Positions 18,289-27,332 of a stretch of DNA of 64,000 nt are shown here, one piece after another (position 1 is the first letter of the stretch; each line of letters begins with the position of its first letter). Location: the NCBI GenBank assembly GCA_029246385.1, contig JAQWNG010000023.1:1-64000 (forward strand), written 5' to 3'. The position numbers and the translations under genes were made by a program. This DNA comes from Halioglobus sp. GTDB taxonomy: Bacteria > Pseudomonadota > Gammaproteobacteria > Pseudomonadales > Halieaceae. The notes under the pieces are model-generated. The model searched no databases. It had not been told where the DNA came from and was given only the letters and a program-made list of their open reading frames with translations.

Positions 18289-20028
18289 GTGGATAAAACA
18301 GAGCGCTTTGCGCGCACAATACTGAATGGATTCGAATCTTATTTTGCAGAGTTCCAAAACATCACACTGGCAACTCGAACTCGCTTTGAAAATGCCGACT
18401 GGGCTGGAATACGCCAGTCTTCAATTCAACGCACCGATCTGTATAAAGTTAAAACGCATCAAATTTATCAGTATGTCGAGCTGATCGCCGGCGAGGATCT
18501 GCACGACTTTGAATTTTGGCGGGAAGCGCGAAAACTGTATGCGAAGTTAATTGTTGGACACCATAATTTCGAAATAGCCGAGACCTTTTTTAATTCAGTA
18601 TATTGCGCGGTGTTCAAGCATCGTAAAATCCGTGATGAATATGCCTTTGTTTTTTCGCCTCATGGCGATATGCCATCTGTCGATCTGAAGAATGTTTACC
18701 GTACCTATAAAATTCAAGGATCTCTCAGCGACGTTCTCGAAGATTTACTGAACGACTATGCTTTCTCTATCCCTTATGAAGATAGGCAGCGGGATATAGA
18801 CAATATCGGACAAGCAATGATGAAAAGTCCTGAGCTGTCTCTCGGTGTGACGCAAGAGTCAGAAATTCAGGTTCTCGAACATCATTTTTTTCGTAACAAG
18901 GGCGCCTACATAGTTGGACGAATACTATCGGGCGACCAAACGACGCCCTTTGTGTTGCCTATTTTGCATAATCAGTCGGATGCGGTTTTTGTCGATACCG
19001 TTCTTTTCGGTTCGGATAGGGTTAGCGTCCTGTTTAGTTTCACTCGATCCTATTTTCTGGTCCATGCCACCAGGCCTGCTCAGTGTGTCTTATTTCTTCA
19101 AGAACTAATGCCGGCAAAACCTATCTCCGAGATCTACAGTGCCATGGGGCACAATAAGCACGGCAAAACGTATTACCATCGATGCGCTTTTAGGCATATG
19201 ACAAGTACCAGCGACCAGTTTAATATCGCTCCTGGGATCAAGGGAATGGTGATGAGTGTCTTTACACTGCCGTCATACGACTTTGTCTTTAAGATTATAA
19301 AGGATAAGTTTACGCCACCCAAAGATATGACCCGTGAGCAAGTAAAGGCTAAGTATGCATTAGTCAAGCGATGGGATCGTGCCGGTCGCATGGCAGACAC
19401 CCAAGAGTTTACCAATCTAGCTTTTGCGCGAGAACGTTTTTCCGATGAGTTGATGGAGGAATTACGCGAAGTCGCACCTTCGGTGATAGAGGAACACGGC
19501 AAGGCGTTGATTATAAAACATGTGTACGTGGAGCGTCGCATGACTCCGCTAAACCTGTATCTTCGCAGTGCAACCGATGAGCAGGTAGAGGAGGTCATGG
19601 ATGAATACGGTAATGCTATTAAGCAGCTTGCTGCCGCCAATATCTTCCCTGGTGATATGCTGCTTAAGAATTTTGGCGTAACGCGGCACGGGCGAGTGGT
19701 TTTTTATGATTACGATGAAATTGTCCCGCTGACGGATTGCAATTTTCGTGTGCTGCCGCAACCCCGCACGGAAGACGAGGAAATGGCTAGCAAACCTTGG
19801 TATACGGTAGGCCCCAACGATATTTTTCCTGAGGAGTTCTCGTTATTTTTCTCTGGTAACCAGCGCGCGCGCAGAGTGTTTGACACGCTTCACAGTGATA
19901 TCTACGAGGCGTCATTTTGGATTGGGTTGCAGGATAAGATACACACTGGCCACGTTGAGGATTTCTTTCCATATCGCCGGGAGCTTCGGTTTCACCGTCA
20001 ACCTAAACCCGTCTTGGAGAGTGCCTGA
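18289..20028 (+). CDS. aceK: Isocitrate dehydrogenase kinase/phosphatase AceK
   Basis: The 579-residue length matches AceK (578 in E. coli). The C-terminal kinase-like half contains NKHGKTYYHRCAFRHM, the catalytic-loop-like GDMLLKNFGV and the metal-binding FYDYDEI. AceK phosphorylates and dephosphorylates isocitrate dehydrogenase, switching carbon between the TCA cycle and the glyoxylate bypass during growth on acetate or fatty acids. aceA and aceB are not adjacent. GTG start. The stop overlaps the next ATG by one base, so aceK heads a three-gene set with two histidine phosphatases. Confidence 0.96.
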   Translation: MDKTERFARTILNGFESYFAEFQNITLATRTRFENADWAGIRQSSIQRTDLYKVKTHQIYQYVELIAGEDLHDFEFWREARKLYAKLIVGHHNFEIAETFFNSVYCAVFKHRKIRDEYAFVFSPHGDMPSVDLKNVYRTYKIQGSLSDVLEDLLNDYAFSIPYEDRQRDIDNIGQAMMKSPELSLGVTQESEIQVLEHHFFRNKGAYIVGRILSGDQTTPFVLPILHNQSDAVFVDTVLFGSDRVSVLFSFTRSYFLVHATRPAQCVLFLQELMPAKPISEIYSAMGHNKHGKTYYHRCAFRHMTSTSDQFNIAPGIKGMVMSVFTLPSYDFVFKIIKDKFTPPKDMTREQVKAKYALVKRWDRAGRMADTQEFTNLAFARERFSDELMEELREVAPSVIEEHGKALIIKHVYVERRMTPLNLYLRSATDEQVEEVMDEYGNAIKQLAAANIFPGDMLLKNFGVTRHGRVVFYDYDEIVPLTDCNFRVLPQPRTEDEEMASKPWYTVGPNDIFPEEFSLFFSGNQRARRVFDTLHSDIYEASFWIGLQDKIHTGHVEDFFPYRRELRFHRQPKPVLESA

Positions 20029-20735
20029 TGGCTATTATCTACCTCATACGCCATGGTCAAGCGTCTTTCGGGTCTGAAAATTACGACAAGCTATCAGAGT
20101 TAGGATGTCGTCAGGCAACGATTACAGGTGAATATTTTCGTGATCAGGCCATTCACTTTGATGCTGTCTACAGTGGTGATCTGTCGCGGCAGCGCAATAC
20201 AGCTCGGCTAGCGATAGCCAGCCAGCCTGCTGTCGTAGCTCACCATATTGATCCACGCTTCAATGAGATCAACAATGACGAGCAATTGAAATATCTCACG
20301 CCTGAGGTGATAAAAATTAATGCAAAGATTGAGGCGATGGTTAATAAGGGGTTGAGTTCAAGCAAGGATTATCAGAAGGTGATCGAAGCCGTATTCAATT
20401 ACTGGGTGTCTCCTGCCTGTAATGATCTTCGCCTCCAGAGTTGGGCGGAATTTTCCGGAGGTGCACGTCAGGCCATGGTAGATGTGATGCAGGAGCAAGG
20501 GGCGGGTAAAACCATCGGTATTTTCACCTCTGGCGGTACGTTGGCCACTATCGTTGCTCAGGTACTAGGTCTAGATGGTGCAAAAACCTATCAGCTTTAT
20601 GAGCCTATCGTCAATTGCTCTGTTACCCAGCTGTTTTATAGTGGCTCTAAAATTTCACTGTCATATTACAATGACAGCTCCTTTTTGCAGGTGCTGGGTC
20701 AGCAACAGGGCGAAGCACTTATCACCTATCGCTAG
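20028..20735 (+). CDS. Histidine phosphatase family protein
   Basis: The 235-residue protein has the RHG catalytic motif at residues 8-10 (IYLIRHGQASFG), SGDLSRQRNTARLA with the second phosphate pocket arginine, and a late FTSGGTLATIV segment in place of the usual second catalytic 'THG'. It belongs to the phosphoglycerate mutase-like branch 1 superfamily. Substrate unknown. It overlaps the aceK stop by one base (TGATG). Confidence 0.85.
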   Translation: MAIIYLIRHGQASFGSENYDKLSELGCRQATITGEYFRDQAIHFDAVYSGDLSRQRNTARLAIASQPAVVAHHIDPRFNEINNDEQLKYLTPEVIKINAKIEAMVNKGLSSSKDYQKVIEAVFNYWVSPACNDLRLQSWAEFSGGARQAMVDVMQEQGAGKTIGIFTSGGTLATIVAQVLGLDGAKTYQLYEPIVNCSVTQLFYSGSKISLSYYNDSSFLQVLGQQQGEALITYR

Positions 20736-20742
20736 AGACGCT

Positions 20743-21291
20743 ATGGACTTATTTCTCATAAGGCACGGTGAGGCGTCTGCGACTTGGGGAGAGTCTTCTG
20801 ATCCCGGTCTCAGCCGTCTCGGTCAGCAGCAATCTGAGGAGGCTGCCGAAGCATTACAACAGCATGTCTGTAGCGATACACTTCTGTTAAGCAGTCCTTT
20901 GCAGCGTGCGCGTGAGACAGCGATACCGCTGGCTAGAATGTTGCGGCGGGACGTGGCCATTGAGGATGTATTTCGAGAAATTCCTTCACCTGTACCTGTA
21001 GCTCAACGTCAGATATGGCTTCGTCAATTTATGCATCAGCAGTGGGGGGAGCAGGGAGACGAGCTCCTTGCCTGGCGAACCGCGGCGCTGCATCGGCTTC
21101 TGTCACTGACTCAGCCGGCGGCAGTCTTTACCCACTTTTTGGTTATAAATGCGGTGGTCGGACAACTGCTTGATCGGCCTGACACAGTTTGCATATGGCC
21201 AGCCAATGGCTCTATTACTCGATTGCGTCACAACGGTTCTCATCTAGAGTTACTCGCTCTTGGAGCGCAAATGGAGACAACTGTTAATTAG
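20743..21291 (+). CDS. SixA-like histidine phosphatase
   Basis: From the ATG at 20743 the product is 182 residues, MDLFLIRHGEAS, with SPLQRARETAIPLARML and FTHFLVINAVVG (second catalytic His). The ORF track begins 56 codons earlier inside the previous gene, which is not credible. Only 7 bp separate it from the upstream histidine phosphatase. SixA dephosphorylates phosphohistidine on phosphotransfer proteins, but broader substrates are possible. It ends 8 bp inside tesB, tail-to-tail. Confidence 0.8.
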   Translation: MDLFLIRHGEASATWGESSDPGLSRLGQQQSEEAAEALQQHVCSDTLLLSSPLQRARETAIPLARMLRRDVAIEDVFREIPSPVPVAQRQIWLRQFMHQQWGEQGDELLAWRTAALHRLLSLTQPAAVFTHFLVINAVVGQLLDRPDTVCIWPANGSITRLRHNGSHLELLALGAQMETTVN

Positions 21292-22141
21292 GCTTCCGCA
21301 CGCGCTGCAAAGATTCTTGGGCACTGGACGCCACTAGAACCCCATCACGCGTATAGAAAGAGCCTCGGCTGAAGCCGCGTGCGCCCGCTGCCATTGGGCT
21401 GTCCAGACAATACAGCAAGTAGTCGTCCGCTTTAAACGGTTGATGAAACCACAGCGCGTGGTCGAGGCTCGCCGCCTGCACATCCGAGCTCATCCCGGAA
21501 TAAGGGTGGGGTAGTAGCGCGGTACCGAGCAAACCAAAGTCTGACATAAAAGCCAGTATGGTCTGATGCCGCGCAAGATCGTCGCCAAGGTCGCCTAGCG
21601 CGCGAAACCAAATTTGTTGTTGAGGGTCTTGTGGTTGAGGATTGCCGTGATCTCGCGGCTGCACAGGCTTGCGTTCAATGGGTTGTAGTGACGGGGCGTC
21701 TATGGTGCCTGGGTTCTCCTTCGCTAACCTAGACCAGCGATTAAAGTCAGATTCAAGCTCTTCAGGTGGTGGTACTTGCAATGCCTCGAGCTGATGCGAT
21801 AAACCGGGTTCTTCAATGTGAAATGAAATAGATGTACTGAAAATAGCAATGCCACCCTGTCTGGCGATGACATTCCTAGTCGTGAAGCTTTTACCGTCGC
21901 GAATTGGATCCACTTCATAAATGATATTCTTTTTGGGATCCCCGGGGCGCAGAAAGTAGGCGTGCATAGAGTGCGCCGAAAGACCTTTCTCTACAGTCCT
22001 TGTTGCGGCATTAAGTGCCTGCGCCAGGACCTGTCCACCGAAAACTCGCGATGGACGCTTTGGGCTATTCCCTCTAAACAGGTATTTATCCATTTGTTCA
22101 ACTTCAAGAAGTTTGACCAGCTTATCTAGATCACTTGCCAC
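21284..22141 (-). CDS. tesB: Acyl-CoA thioesterase II TesB
   Basis: This 285-residue double hot-dog protein has YLFRGNSP....RVFGGQVLAQAL, HSMHAYFLRPGDP, PI.YEVDPIRDGKSFTTR and late SLDHALWFHQPF with YCLDSP..AGARGFSRG. TesB hydrolyses medium- and long-chain acyl-CoAs. GTG start after GGAG. The tandem TetR gene lies 25 bp upstream on the same strand, so both are probably on one transcript and the regulator may sense acyl-CoA or fatty acid. Confidence 0.95.
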   Translation of the reverse strand: MASDLDKLVKLLEVEQMDKYLFRGNSPKRPSRVFGGQVLAQALNAATRTVEKGLSAHSMHAYFLRPGDPKKNIIYEVDPIRDGKSFTTRNVIARQGGIAIFSTSISFHIEEPGLSHQLEALQVPPPEELESDFNRWSRLAKENPGTIDAPSLQPIERKPVQPRDHGNPQPQDPQQQIWFRALGDLGDDLARHQTILAFMSDFGLLGTALLPHPYSGMSSDVQAASLDHALWFHQPFKADDYLLYCLDSPMAAGARGFSRGSFYTRDGVLVASSAQESLQRVRKPN

Positions 22142-22166
22142 AAAAATACTCCATAAGATTAGTCGT

Positions 22167-23462
22167 TTAAATTTTTTTACGCGGTGCTAAGCCGTTAAAG
22201 AATACGTCGAAGTAGTCAATCGCGGCATCATCGATGTTGTCGACTTTACGCCATCGCTTGATATCCATCGCAGCGTTACGAGCGCCTGTAATAAGATGCT
22301 GCGCTATCAATGTATTGATCGGACGTATACTGCCATCTGTTATTCCCTCGTTTAAAAATGCGCCAAAATTTTCATTGTTCTTATCGGTGCGCTTGAGTAT
22401 CTGGCGTCTGCGCTTCATCGGCAACGCAGTGATGGTGTTGTAGCGTATTAGGGGGCCTTCATCAGAGTTTTGAATATAGAAAATACGGAGGCATGTCATC
22501 TCTGCTTTTTGCAACCCTGTCCCTGCAAACTGCGGAGACTGCGCATGAATTTCCTCGATAATATCTAGAGAAAGGTTATAGCAGTGGAACAGCAGATCTT
22601 CTTTGTTTTTGATCTGGTAGTAGAACGCACCTTTGGATACATGTAGATGTTCTGCAATCTCATCCAGAGAGGTGCCGGTAAAACCTTGTGTATTGAAGAA
22701 GCGGGTGCCTGTTCTAAAGAATGCCTGCTGCTTCAGGCGATTTTTCTCCTCGCGACTAAAGTCCTGTGGATACACTGATTCTTTGTTCTCGTGAAAAACT
22801 TTTGCAGGAGAGTGAGGCGCATTACCGGCACATATGCCGTTGGTAATTATGTCCAGTGCCTCGTTAGCATTGGTTCTTACCTTTTCTCTAGGAATACTAT
22901 GTAGCCAGGAGAACGTCCACTCTACAGAGCCCAAGATTGCGCGGGTGGTGGATGTGGGTTCGCAGTCTCTAATACAGCCTTCTGCGATACCTTGTCGTAT
23001 ATACTCTCGTAGGCGTTTGAATAGTCGTATGTAGCTGGACTCAACGTGTTTGCGATAATCACCCTTGAGTGCAGCAATTTCTAGCAGGGCCGCGACATGA
23101 GGTGCCCTATCTTCCTGCGCCGCAAGCCAGTTTTCGAAATGTTGGAGGAAATAACTTGATGCCCGCTCCAGCGCCCCCGCATGTTGCTTCTCAATCTCAT
23201 CCAAGTTTTTGTGGTGAAGTTCGAGCGCAGCGATGTAGCACTGGTAAATAAGGTCTTCCTTATTTTTTACATAGTAATATAGGCTTGTTTTAGTTAGGCC
23301 TAAGCTTTTCGCAACATCGTGCAACGTGGTGGCGCGCGAGCCCTTGTAATTGAACAGTCTCGCCGCTTGCGACAGAATTGCGATGCGTTTTAAATCGCGC
23401 TGCGCACTCCGGTTAAATGGTGAAGTGCTGCTGCCGTTTGCGGCAAGTATGTCTGGTTTCAT
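22167..23462 (-). CDS. Tandem TetR-family regulator (two TetR units in one chain)
   Basis: The 431-residue product from ATG 23462 contains two complete TetR units. The first HTH is T.LHDVAKSLGLTKTSLYYY.KNKEDLIYQCY (about residues 35-65); the second is SLDEIAEHLHVSKGAFYYQ.KNKEDLLFHCY (about 255-285). Each is followed by a helical ligand-binding-like region of about 140 residues. Normal TetR proteins are about 200 residues and act as dimers, so this is a covalent dimer. The track start ten codons earlier is also possible. Downstream tesB is a likely target or partner. The two halves are similar but not identical, so they may bind an asymmetric operator. Confidence 0.85.
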   Translation of the reverse strand: MKPDILAANGSSTSPFNRSAQRDLKRIAILSQAARLFNYKGSRATTLHDVAKSLGLTKTSLYYYVKNKEDLIYQCYIAALELHHKNLDEIEKQHAGALERASSYFLQHFENWLAAQEDRAPHVAALLEIAALKGDYRKHVESSYIRLFKRLREYIRQGIAEGCIRDCEPTSTTRAILGSVEWTFSWLHSIPREKVRTNANEALDIITNGICAGNAPHSPAKVFHENKESVYPQDFSREEKNRLKQQAFFRTGTRFFNTQGFTGTSLDEIAEHLHVSKGAFYYQIKNKEDLLFHCYNLSLDIIEEIHAQSPQFAGTGLQKAEMTCLRIFYIQNSDEGPLIRYNTITALPMKRRRQILKRTDKNNENFGAFLNEGITDGSIRPINTLIAQHLITGARNAAMDIKRWRKVDNIDDAAIDYFDVFFNGLAPRKKI

Positions 23463-23546
23463 TTGCGGATTCCGGCGAGATAGGACGATCACCTACCCTT
23501 TATTCTATGCTTCCAACTTTAAGTATTATTTTGGATGCTGTCTACA

Positions 23547-24926
23547 CTAGTGTCGAATCGGCTCAGCTGCCAAGTCCATTTGTATATCAAGCCACTTGCG
23601 GGAGCGATAGCGATAAAACAGCAAGATCGCTTTAATGGCGTAGTCTAAAACCATTACTGAGAATATCCAGTAAACCGAAAATTCGAGCCACATAAAGGTC
23701 AGTGCTGGGATCAGCCGGCCAAAGATAATACCGCAAAAGGTCGCAATAAGTGGAAATCTGGTGTCGCCTGCGCCTCGCAGGGCGCCCCCAAGAGTGAACT
23801 CGCAGGCCATCAGCGGTTGAGCCAGAGCTATGAGATACATAAATATTATCGTCAGCTCAATCACCTCAGGGTCGTTAATCATGAAGCTCGCCAGTTCTTC
23901 CGCAAAGGTCGCGAGCACAATGGATAATAGAATCATTGACGCCAGTGCCATACGCAGCGATCGAGCGACAGCCAGTATGGCCAGGTCTGGTTCCCCCGCG
24001 CCCATTTGCTGACCCACAAGAGTGGCAGTGGCGATACCGAAGCCAAAGCCTATCACAATTGGGAATGCAACTAAGGTGATACCAATGCCGTAAGAGGCGT
24101 AAGCCGCGGTTCCGTACTGTGCCACAATGGCAAAAAATGCGAGAAACGCGAGCTGAACGATACCTTGTTCTGCAACTGGCGGTAAGCCGATTTTGATCAT
24201 TTGCTTTGATATTGCCCAGTCGATGCTTTTTCGTTTTGTCGGTTTTAGATTAAAGTGGCCGCGCCACCAAGCGAAAAAGAAGACCATGGTAATAATTGAG
24301 GCGCCAAAACTGCCGCCAAGGGAGACACCAGTAACCCCAAGTTTAGGCAGAGGGCCGATGCCAAACGCCAACAGGTAAGCAAAGGTTATATTGAAAATGG
24401 AACTGAACAACAGAAACCACAGGGGCGTGATGACGTTTCCTGTCGCTCGAAGCGCGGTACTTAGCATCATGCTGATGGCAGAAAAAATGTTGAACAAGCC
24501 GAGCCAAAAAATGAAGCTAGCCGCAAGAGCCGTAGTCTCTTCATCCAGACCGAAGATGCCTGCGATGGCCTCTGGCGCCATCAGTATCGGTATGCTCAGC
24601 ACAGCCGCGAGTGCCACTGAGATTACAAGAGATGTCCATGTGACGATTTCAGCCTGCTTGACTTGCTGTGCCCCCCAGCTGCGCGCGACCATAGCTGTGC
24701 TGGCCACCGATACACCCATTAAAATCGCCTGAATTAGAAAAAATACGCGGTGGCCCGTAGTCACCGCTGCGACGGAGGTCGCACCCAGCTGAGCAACTAT
24801 TTTGATGTGCAGTAAACCCACTGTAGTAAACAGCAGGTTAGAGAGAATATTGGGCCATGCCAGACGCCAGACGGACCGGTTTGTCGAGGTTGGCTTCTTG
24901 GGTGGGGAAGTGGACACGTGACGCAC
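23547..24926 (-). CDS. MATE-family efflux transporter
   Basis: The 459-residue protein has 12 predicted helices in two repeats. Typical MATE segments are visible: WPNILSNLLFTTVGLLH near the N-terminus, LR..GN...P, a second-half start with KIGLPPVAEQGI and GAGEPDLA (VGQ.MGAG). MATE proteins export cationic drugs or metabolites using Na+ or H+. The substrate is not predictable. It lies 85 bp upstream of the tandem TetR gene on the same strand. Confidence 0.93.
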   Translation of the reverse strand: MRHVSTSPPKKPTSTNRSVWRLAWPNILSNLLFTTVGLLHIKIVAQLGATSVAAVTTGHRVFFLIQAILMGVSVASTAMVARSWGAQQVKQAEIVTWTSLVISVALAAVLSIPILMAPEAIAGIFGLDEETTALAASFIFWLGLFNIFSAISMMLSTALRATGNVITPLWFLLFSSIFNITFAYLLAFGIGPLPKLGVTGVSLGGSFGASIITMVFFFAWWRGHFNLKPTKRKSIDWAISKQMIKIGLPPVAEQGIVQLAFLAFFAIVAQYGTAAYASYGIGITLVAFPIVIGFGFGIATATLVGQQMGAGEPDLAILAVARSLRMALASMILLSIVLATFAEELASFMINDPEVIELTIIFMYLIALAQPLMACEFTLGGALRGAGDTRFPLIATFCGIIFGRLIPALTFMWLEFSVYWIFSVMVLDYAIKAILLFYRYRSRKWLDIQMDLAAEPIRH

Positions 24927-24974
24927 TCATCGGCAGGTATTGCAGTTTAGCATCTCAAAGGGGTATTGAGCAGC

Positions 24975-25556
24975 TCAACTCGTGCCGGAGCACTCAGTAT
25001 GGCGAAAACAATCTCCTATATGGTCGTTTACCATACCAGTGGCTTGCATATACGCATACATGATGGTGGGCCCGACAAAAGTGAAACCACGTTTTTTCAT
25101 GTCCTTGCTGATCTGCTCAGAAATGCTACTGGTCGAGGGCACATCAAGTATCGAGTTCCAATTATTTTGTATTGGCTGCCCATCGACGAAGCCCCAGATG
25201 TAATCAGAAAAGCTTCCCAGCTCTTGCTGAACACTCAGAAAGGCTCTAGCGTTCGTCCGCGCACCATGCACTTTAAGCCGATTTCGGACTATTTTTGGAT
25301 TGTGTGAAAGTGTATCCAATTTTTTGTCGCTGTAACGAGCAATTCGCTCGGCATTAAAGTGGTCAAAAAGGTCACGGTAACCAGCCCTCTTGCGAAGTAT
25401 GGTTATCCATGAGAGACCTGCCTGAGCTCCCTCGAGAACAAGGAATTCGAATAGAACAGGGTCATCATACTGGGGCACGCCCCACTCTTTATCGTGATAG
25501 GCAACATAGAGCGGGTCATCGCCACACCAGGTGCAGCGTTTTTGCTTTGAATTCAT
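24975..25556 (-). CDS. tag: DNA-3-methyladenine glycosylase I
   Basis: From ATG 25556 (after GAGG) the protein has 193 residues with the TAG signatures: RCTWCGDDPLYVAYHDKEWGVP (zinc Cys and substrate pocket), FEFLVLEGAQAGLSW.TIL.KR..YR, and the C-terminal TGMVNDHI.DCFRH supplying further zinc ligands. It removes 3-methyladenine from DNA. The 17-residue extension in the ORF track is not supported by an RBS. Confidence 0.96.
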   Translation of the reverse strand: MNSKQKRCTWCGDDPLYVAYHDKEWGVPQYDDPVLFEFLVLEGAQAGLSWITILRKRAGYRDLFDHFNAERIARYSDKKLDTLSHNPKIVRNRLKVHGARTNARAFLSVQQELGSFSDYIWGFVDGQPIQNNWNSILDVPSTSSISEQISKDMKKRGFTFVGPTIMYAYMQATGMVNDHIGDCFRHTECSGTS

Positions 25557-25674
25557 AGCCTCATTATACCAACTATTATCTGTCGTGAAATGCGTATCCA
25601 CAGTCATACAGTGATGGTGGCGAGCACTGCGCAGCTATGCGAGACTATCGTCTTTAACTAGCGGTGACAATCGA

Positions 25675-26433
25675 ATGACAGAGACTATTTTGTACAGTCG
25701 CACTGGCCACATAGGCCGCCTGATGCTCAATAATCCGCAAAAACATAACTCATTGGGTCGTGAGCAGTTAGAGGGCATTAAGAACTGTTTGACGGAGGTG
25801 GCGTCTGACAAATCAGTGCGCGTGTTGATTGTATCTGGCGCAGGGACAAAAACATTTTGTGCAGGCGCGTCTTTGCAGGAATTAAGCACGGGCAGAATCA
25901 GTCATGATGCTTTTCAAGAAATGACATGCCAGCTGGCTGACTTGTCAATTCCTACCCTCTGCGCGATGAATGGTGATGTCTTCGGAGGAGGGGCAGAGCT
26001 TGCCATGAGTTGCGATTTTCGTATCGGCGTAGAGGGGAGTCGAATGCGAGTACCCGCCGCAGCGATTGGTCTTTGTTATCCCATAGCCGGCATCAATCAT
26101 TTTATTCGCTGCCTTGGCGTAAGAGTAACGAAGCGCATACTCGTTGCTTCTGAAGAGTTCAAAGCGAGCGCTCTATTAGAGATCGGTTTTTTCGATCACC
26201 TGGTGTCACCGAGCAGCCTCGAGCTGTTTACGAATGACGTCGCTGAGCATATCGCAGGTCTAGCACCCTTAGCCGTTCAGTCGATGAAGCGCATTATCGG
26301 GCTTGAGGCTGAAGGTTTCGTCGATCCCGACATCGCGTTGGGGTTGTCGAAACTGTGCCTAGCGTCGCGAGACCTACAGGAGGGCTTTGCGGCCAAACGA
26401 GAAAAACGCACCCCAATATTTACTGGCCACTAG
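25675..26433 (+). CDS. Enoyl-CoA hydratase/isomerase (crotonase) family protein
   Basis: The 252-residue protein has the crotonase fold: GRL.LNNPQKHNSLGR, SGAGTKTFCAGASLQEL (CoA loop) and GDVFGGGAELAMSCDFR, the oxyanion loop with the first catalytic glutamate position (GAEL). The second glutamate of hydratases, normally in a P-E motif, is not found; the segment reads VPAAAIGLCYP. This points to an isomerase-type or other crotonase activity rather than a standard hydratase. It overlaps the next gene's end by 4 bp. Confidence 0.85.
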   Translation: MTETILYSRTGHIGRLMLNNPQKHNSLGREQLEGIKNCLTEVASDKSVRVLIVSGAGTKTFCAGASLQELSTGRISHDAFQEMTCQLADLSIPTLCAMNGDVFGGGAELAMSCDFRIGVEGSRMRVPAAAIGLCYPIAGINHFIRCLGVRVTKRILVASEEFKASALLEIGFFDHLVSPSSLELFTNDVAEHIAGLAPLAVQSMKRIIGLEAEGFVDPDIALGLSKLCLASRDLQEGFAAKREKRTPIFTGH

Positions 26434-27332
26434 CCCTTTGCCGCCAGCGGGCCGTGACAATTCAGCTGTCTATCTACTGCCATCCAAGGCAAGCCCAATG
26501 ATTCCAGCCATTGTATGCCGACAGCTTCGGTTTTTAGGCGCGCAATACTGGCCACGCTGCAGGCGGTCAGGCAGTTATCAGCTATGACAATAACACTGAG
26601 CAGGCCTGCGATAGCTTGCCCATCCACTGGACTCAGTGCGCGCCCAAAACGCTCTCCGTTGTGCAGCGTGATTTGCTCAAAGTCGCCACGCAAGGCAAAG
26701 CCTCTATGGTTCAGCTTGAGTCGTATTATTGCTGCGCTGGAGCCCTGAGGAATGCGCACCCCGACCAGCCAATTAGCGCCATCGAGTTGCTTGCCAATGG
26801 TTACAACGTCTTGGTCCATTTCAATTAAAGCATTTTGAACGCCGTGTTTGAGCAGAATTTTTCGCAGCGAATCGAGCGCGTACGGGCGAACACAGTTGTT
26901 TAAATCAATTAGCGTGCCAGCGCTGGTTAAATATGCGCCTTCGGCGCTGATTTCAAGGTTACGCCAGCCAACGAGCTTTAGTACCTGCTCGAGATGGCCT
27001 TGAGAAGCAATGAGTTTGCCGCTGCTGTCGTAGCAACCGCTGATAATGCGTGTGGTGGGATCAAAGATATGCTCACTCTCTTCCCAGAGTGCGTCTACAA
27101 AGTGAAAGAGGCTGCGCGCCTCGGCATCCAGCGGGGTGCAGGATCCTGTGCCGCTGCTTTGGTTGATCTGACTAGGAATGCTGTCCGGCAGATGTGTACT
27201 GAACTTTGCTTCTAGTCGAGCTAGCTCAGCCTGACAGAGTGCGAGGAGATCAGCGCTTCCGCCGTTGTTATCCCCTATAGCGATGCGGCATGCTTTGCCG
27301 AAACATCGAAACCGAATTTCGTTTTTCTTCAC
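26430..27332 (-). CDS. ApbE-like protein with degenerate active site
   Basis: The 300-residue product (GTG at 27332; the track's TTG 27 codons upstream has no clear RBS) follows the ApbE/FAD:protein FMN transferase outline: CFGKACRIAIGD start, LARLEAKFSTHLPDS.I, a middle D..NN..RPYALD and a late IVIADNCLTACSVASIARLK. But the canonical DLGGIAKGYAVD reads DLNNCVRPYALD, losing the lysine and glycines, and the GG motif in the next strand reads EMDQD. Flavin transfer seems unlikely; it may bind flavin or a partner only. No flavoprotein target is adjacent. Confidence 0.65.
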   Translation of the reverse strand: MKKNEIRFRCFGKACRIAIGDNNGGSADLLALCQAELARLEAKFSTHLPDSIPSQINQSSGTGSCTPLDAEARSLFHFVDALWEESEHIFDPTTRIISGCYDSSGKLIASQGHLEQVLKLVGWRNLEISAEGAYLTSAGTLIDLNNCVRPYALDSLRKILLKHGVQNALIEMDQDVVTIGKQLDGANWLVGVRIPQGSSAAIIRLKLNHRGFALRGDFEQITLHNGERFGRALSPVDGQAIAGLLSVIVIADNCLTACSVASIARLKTEAVGIQWLESLGLPWMAVDRQLNCHGPLAAKG

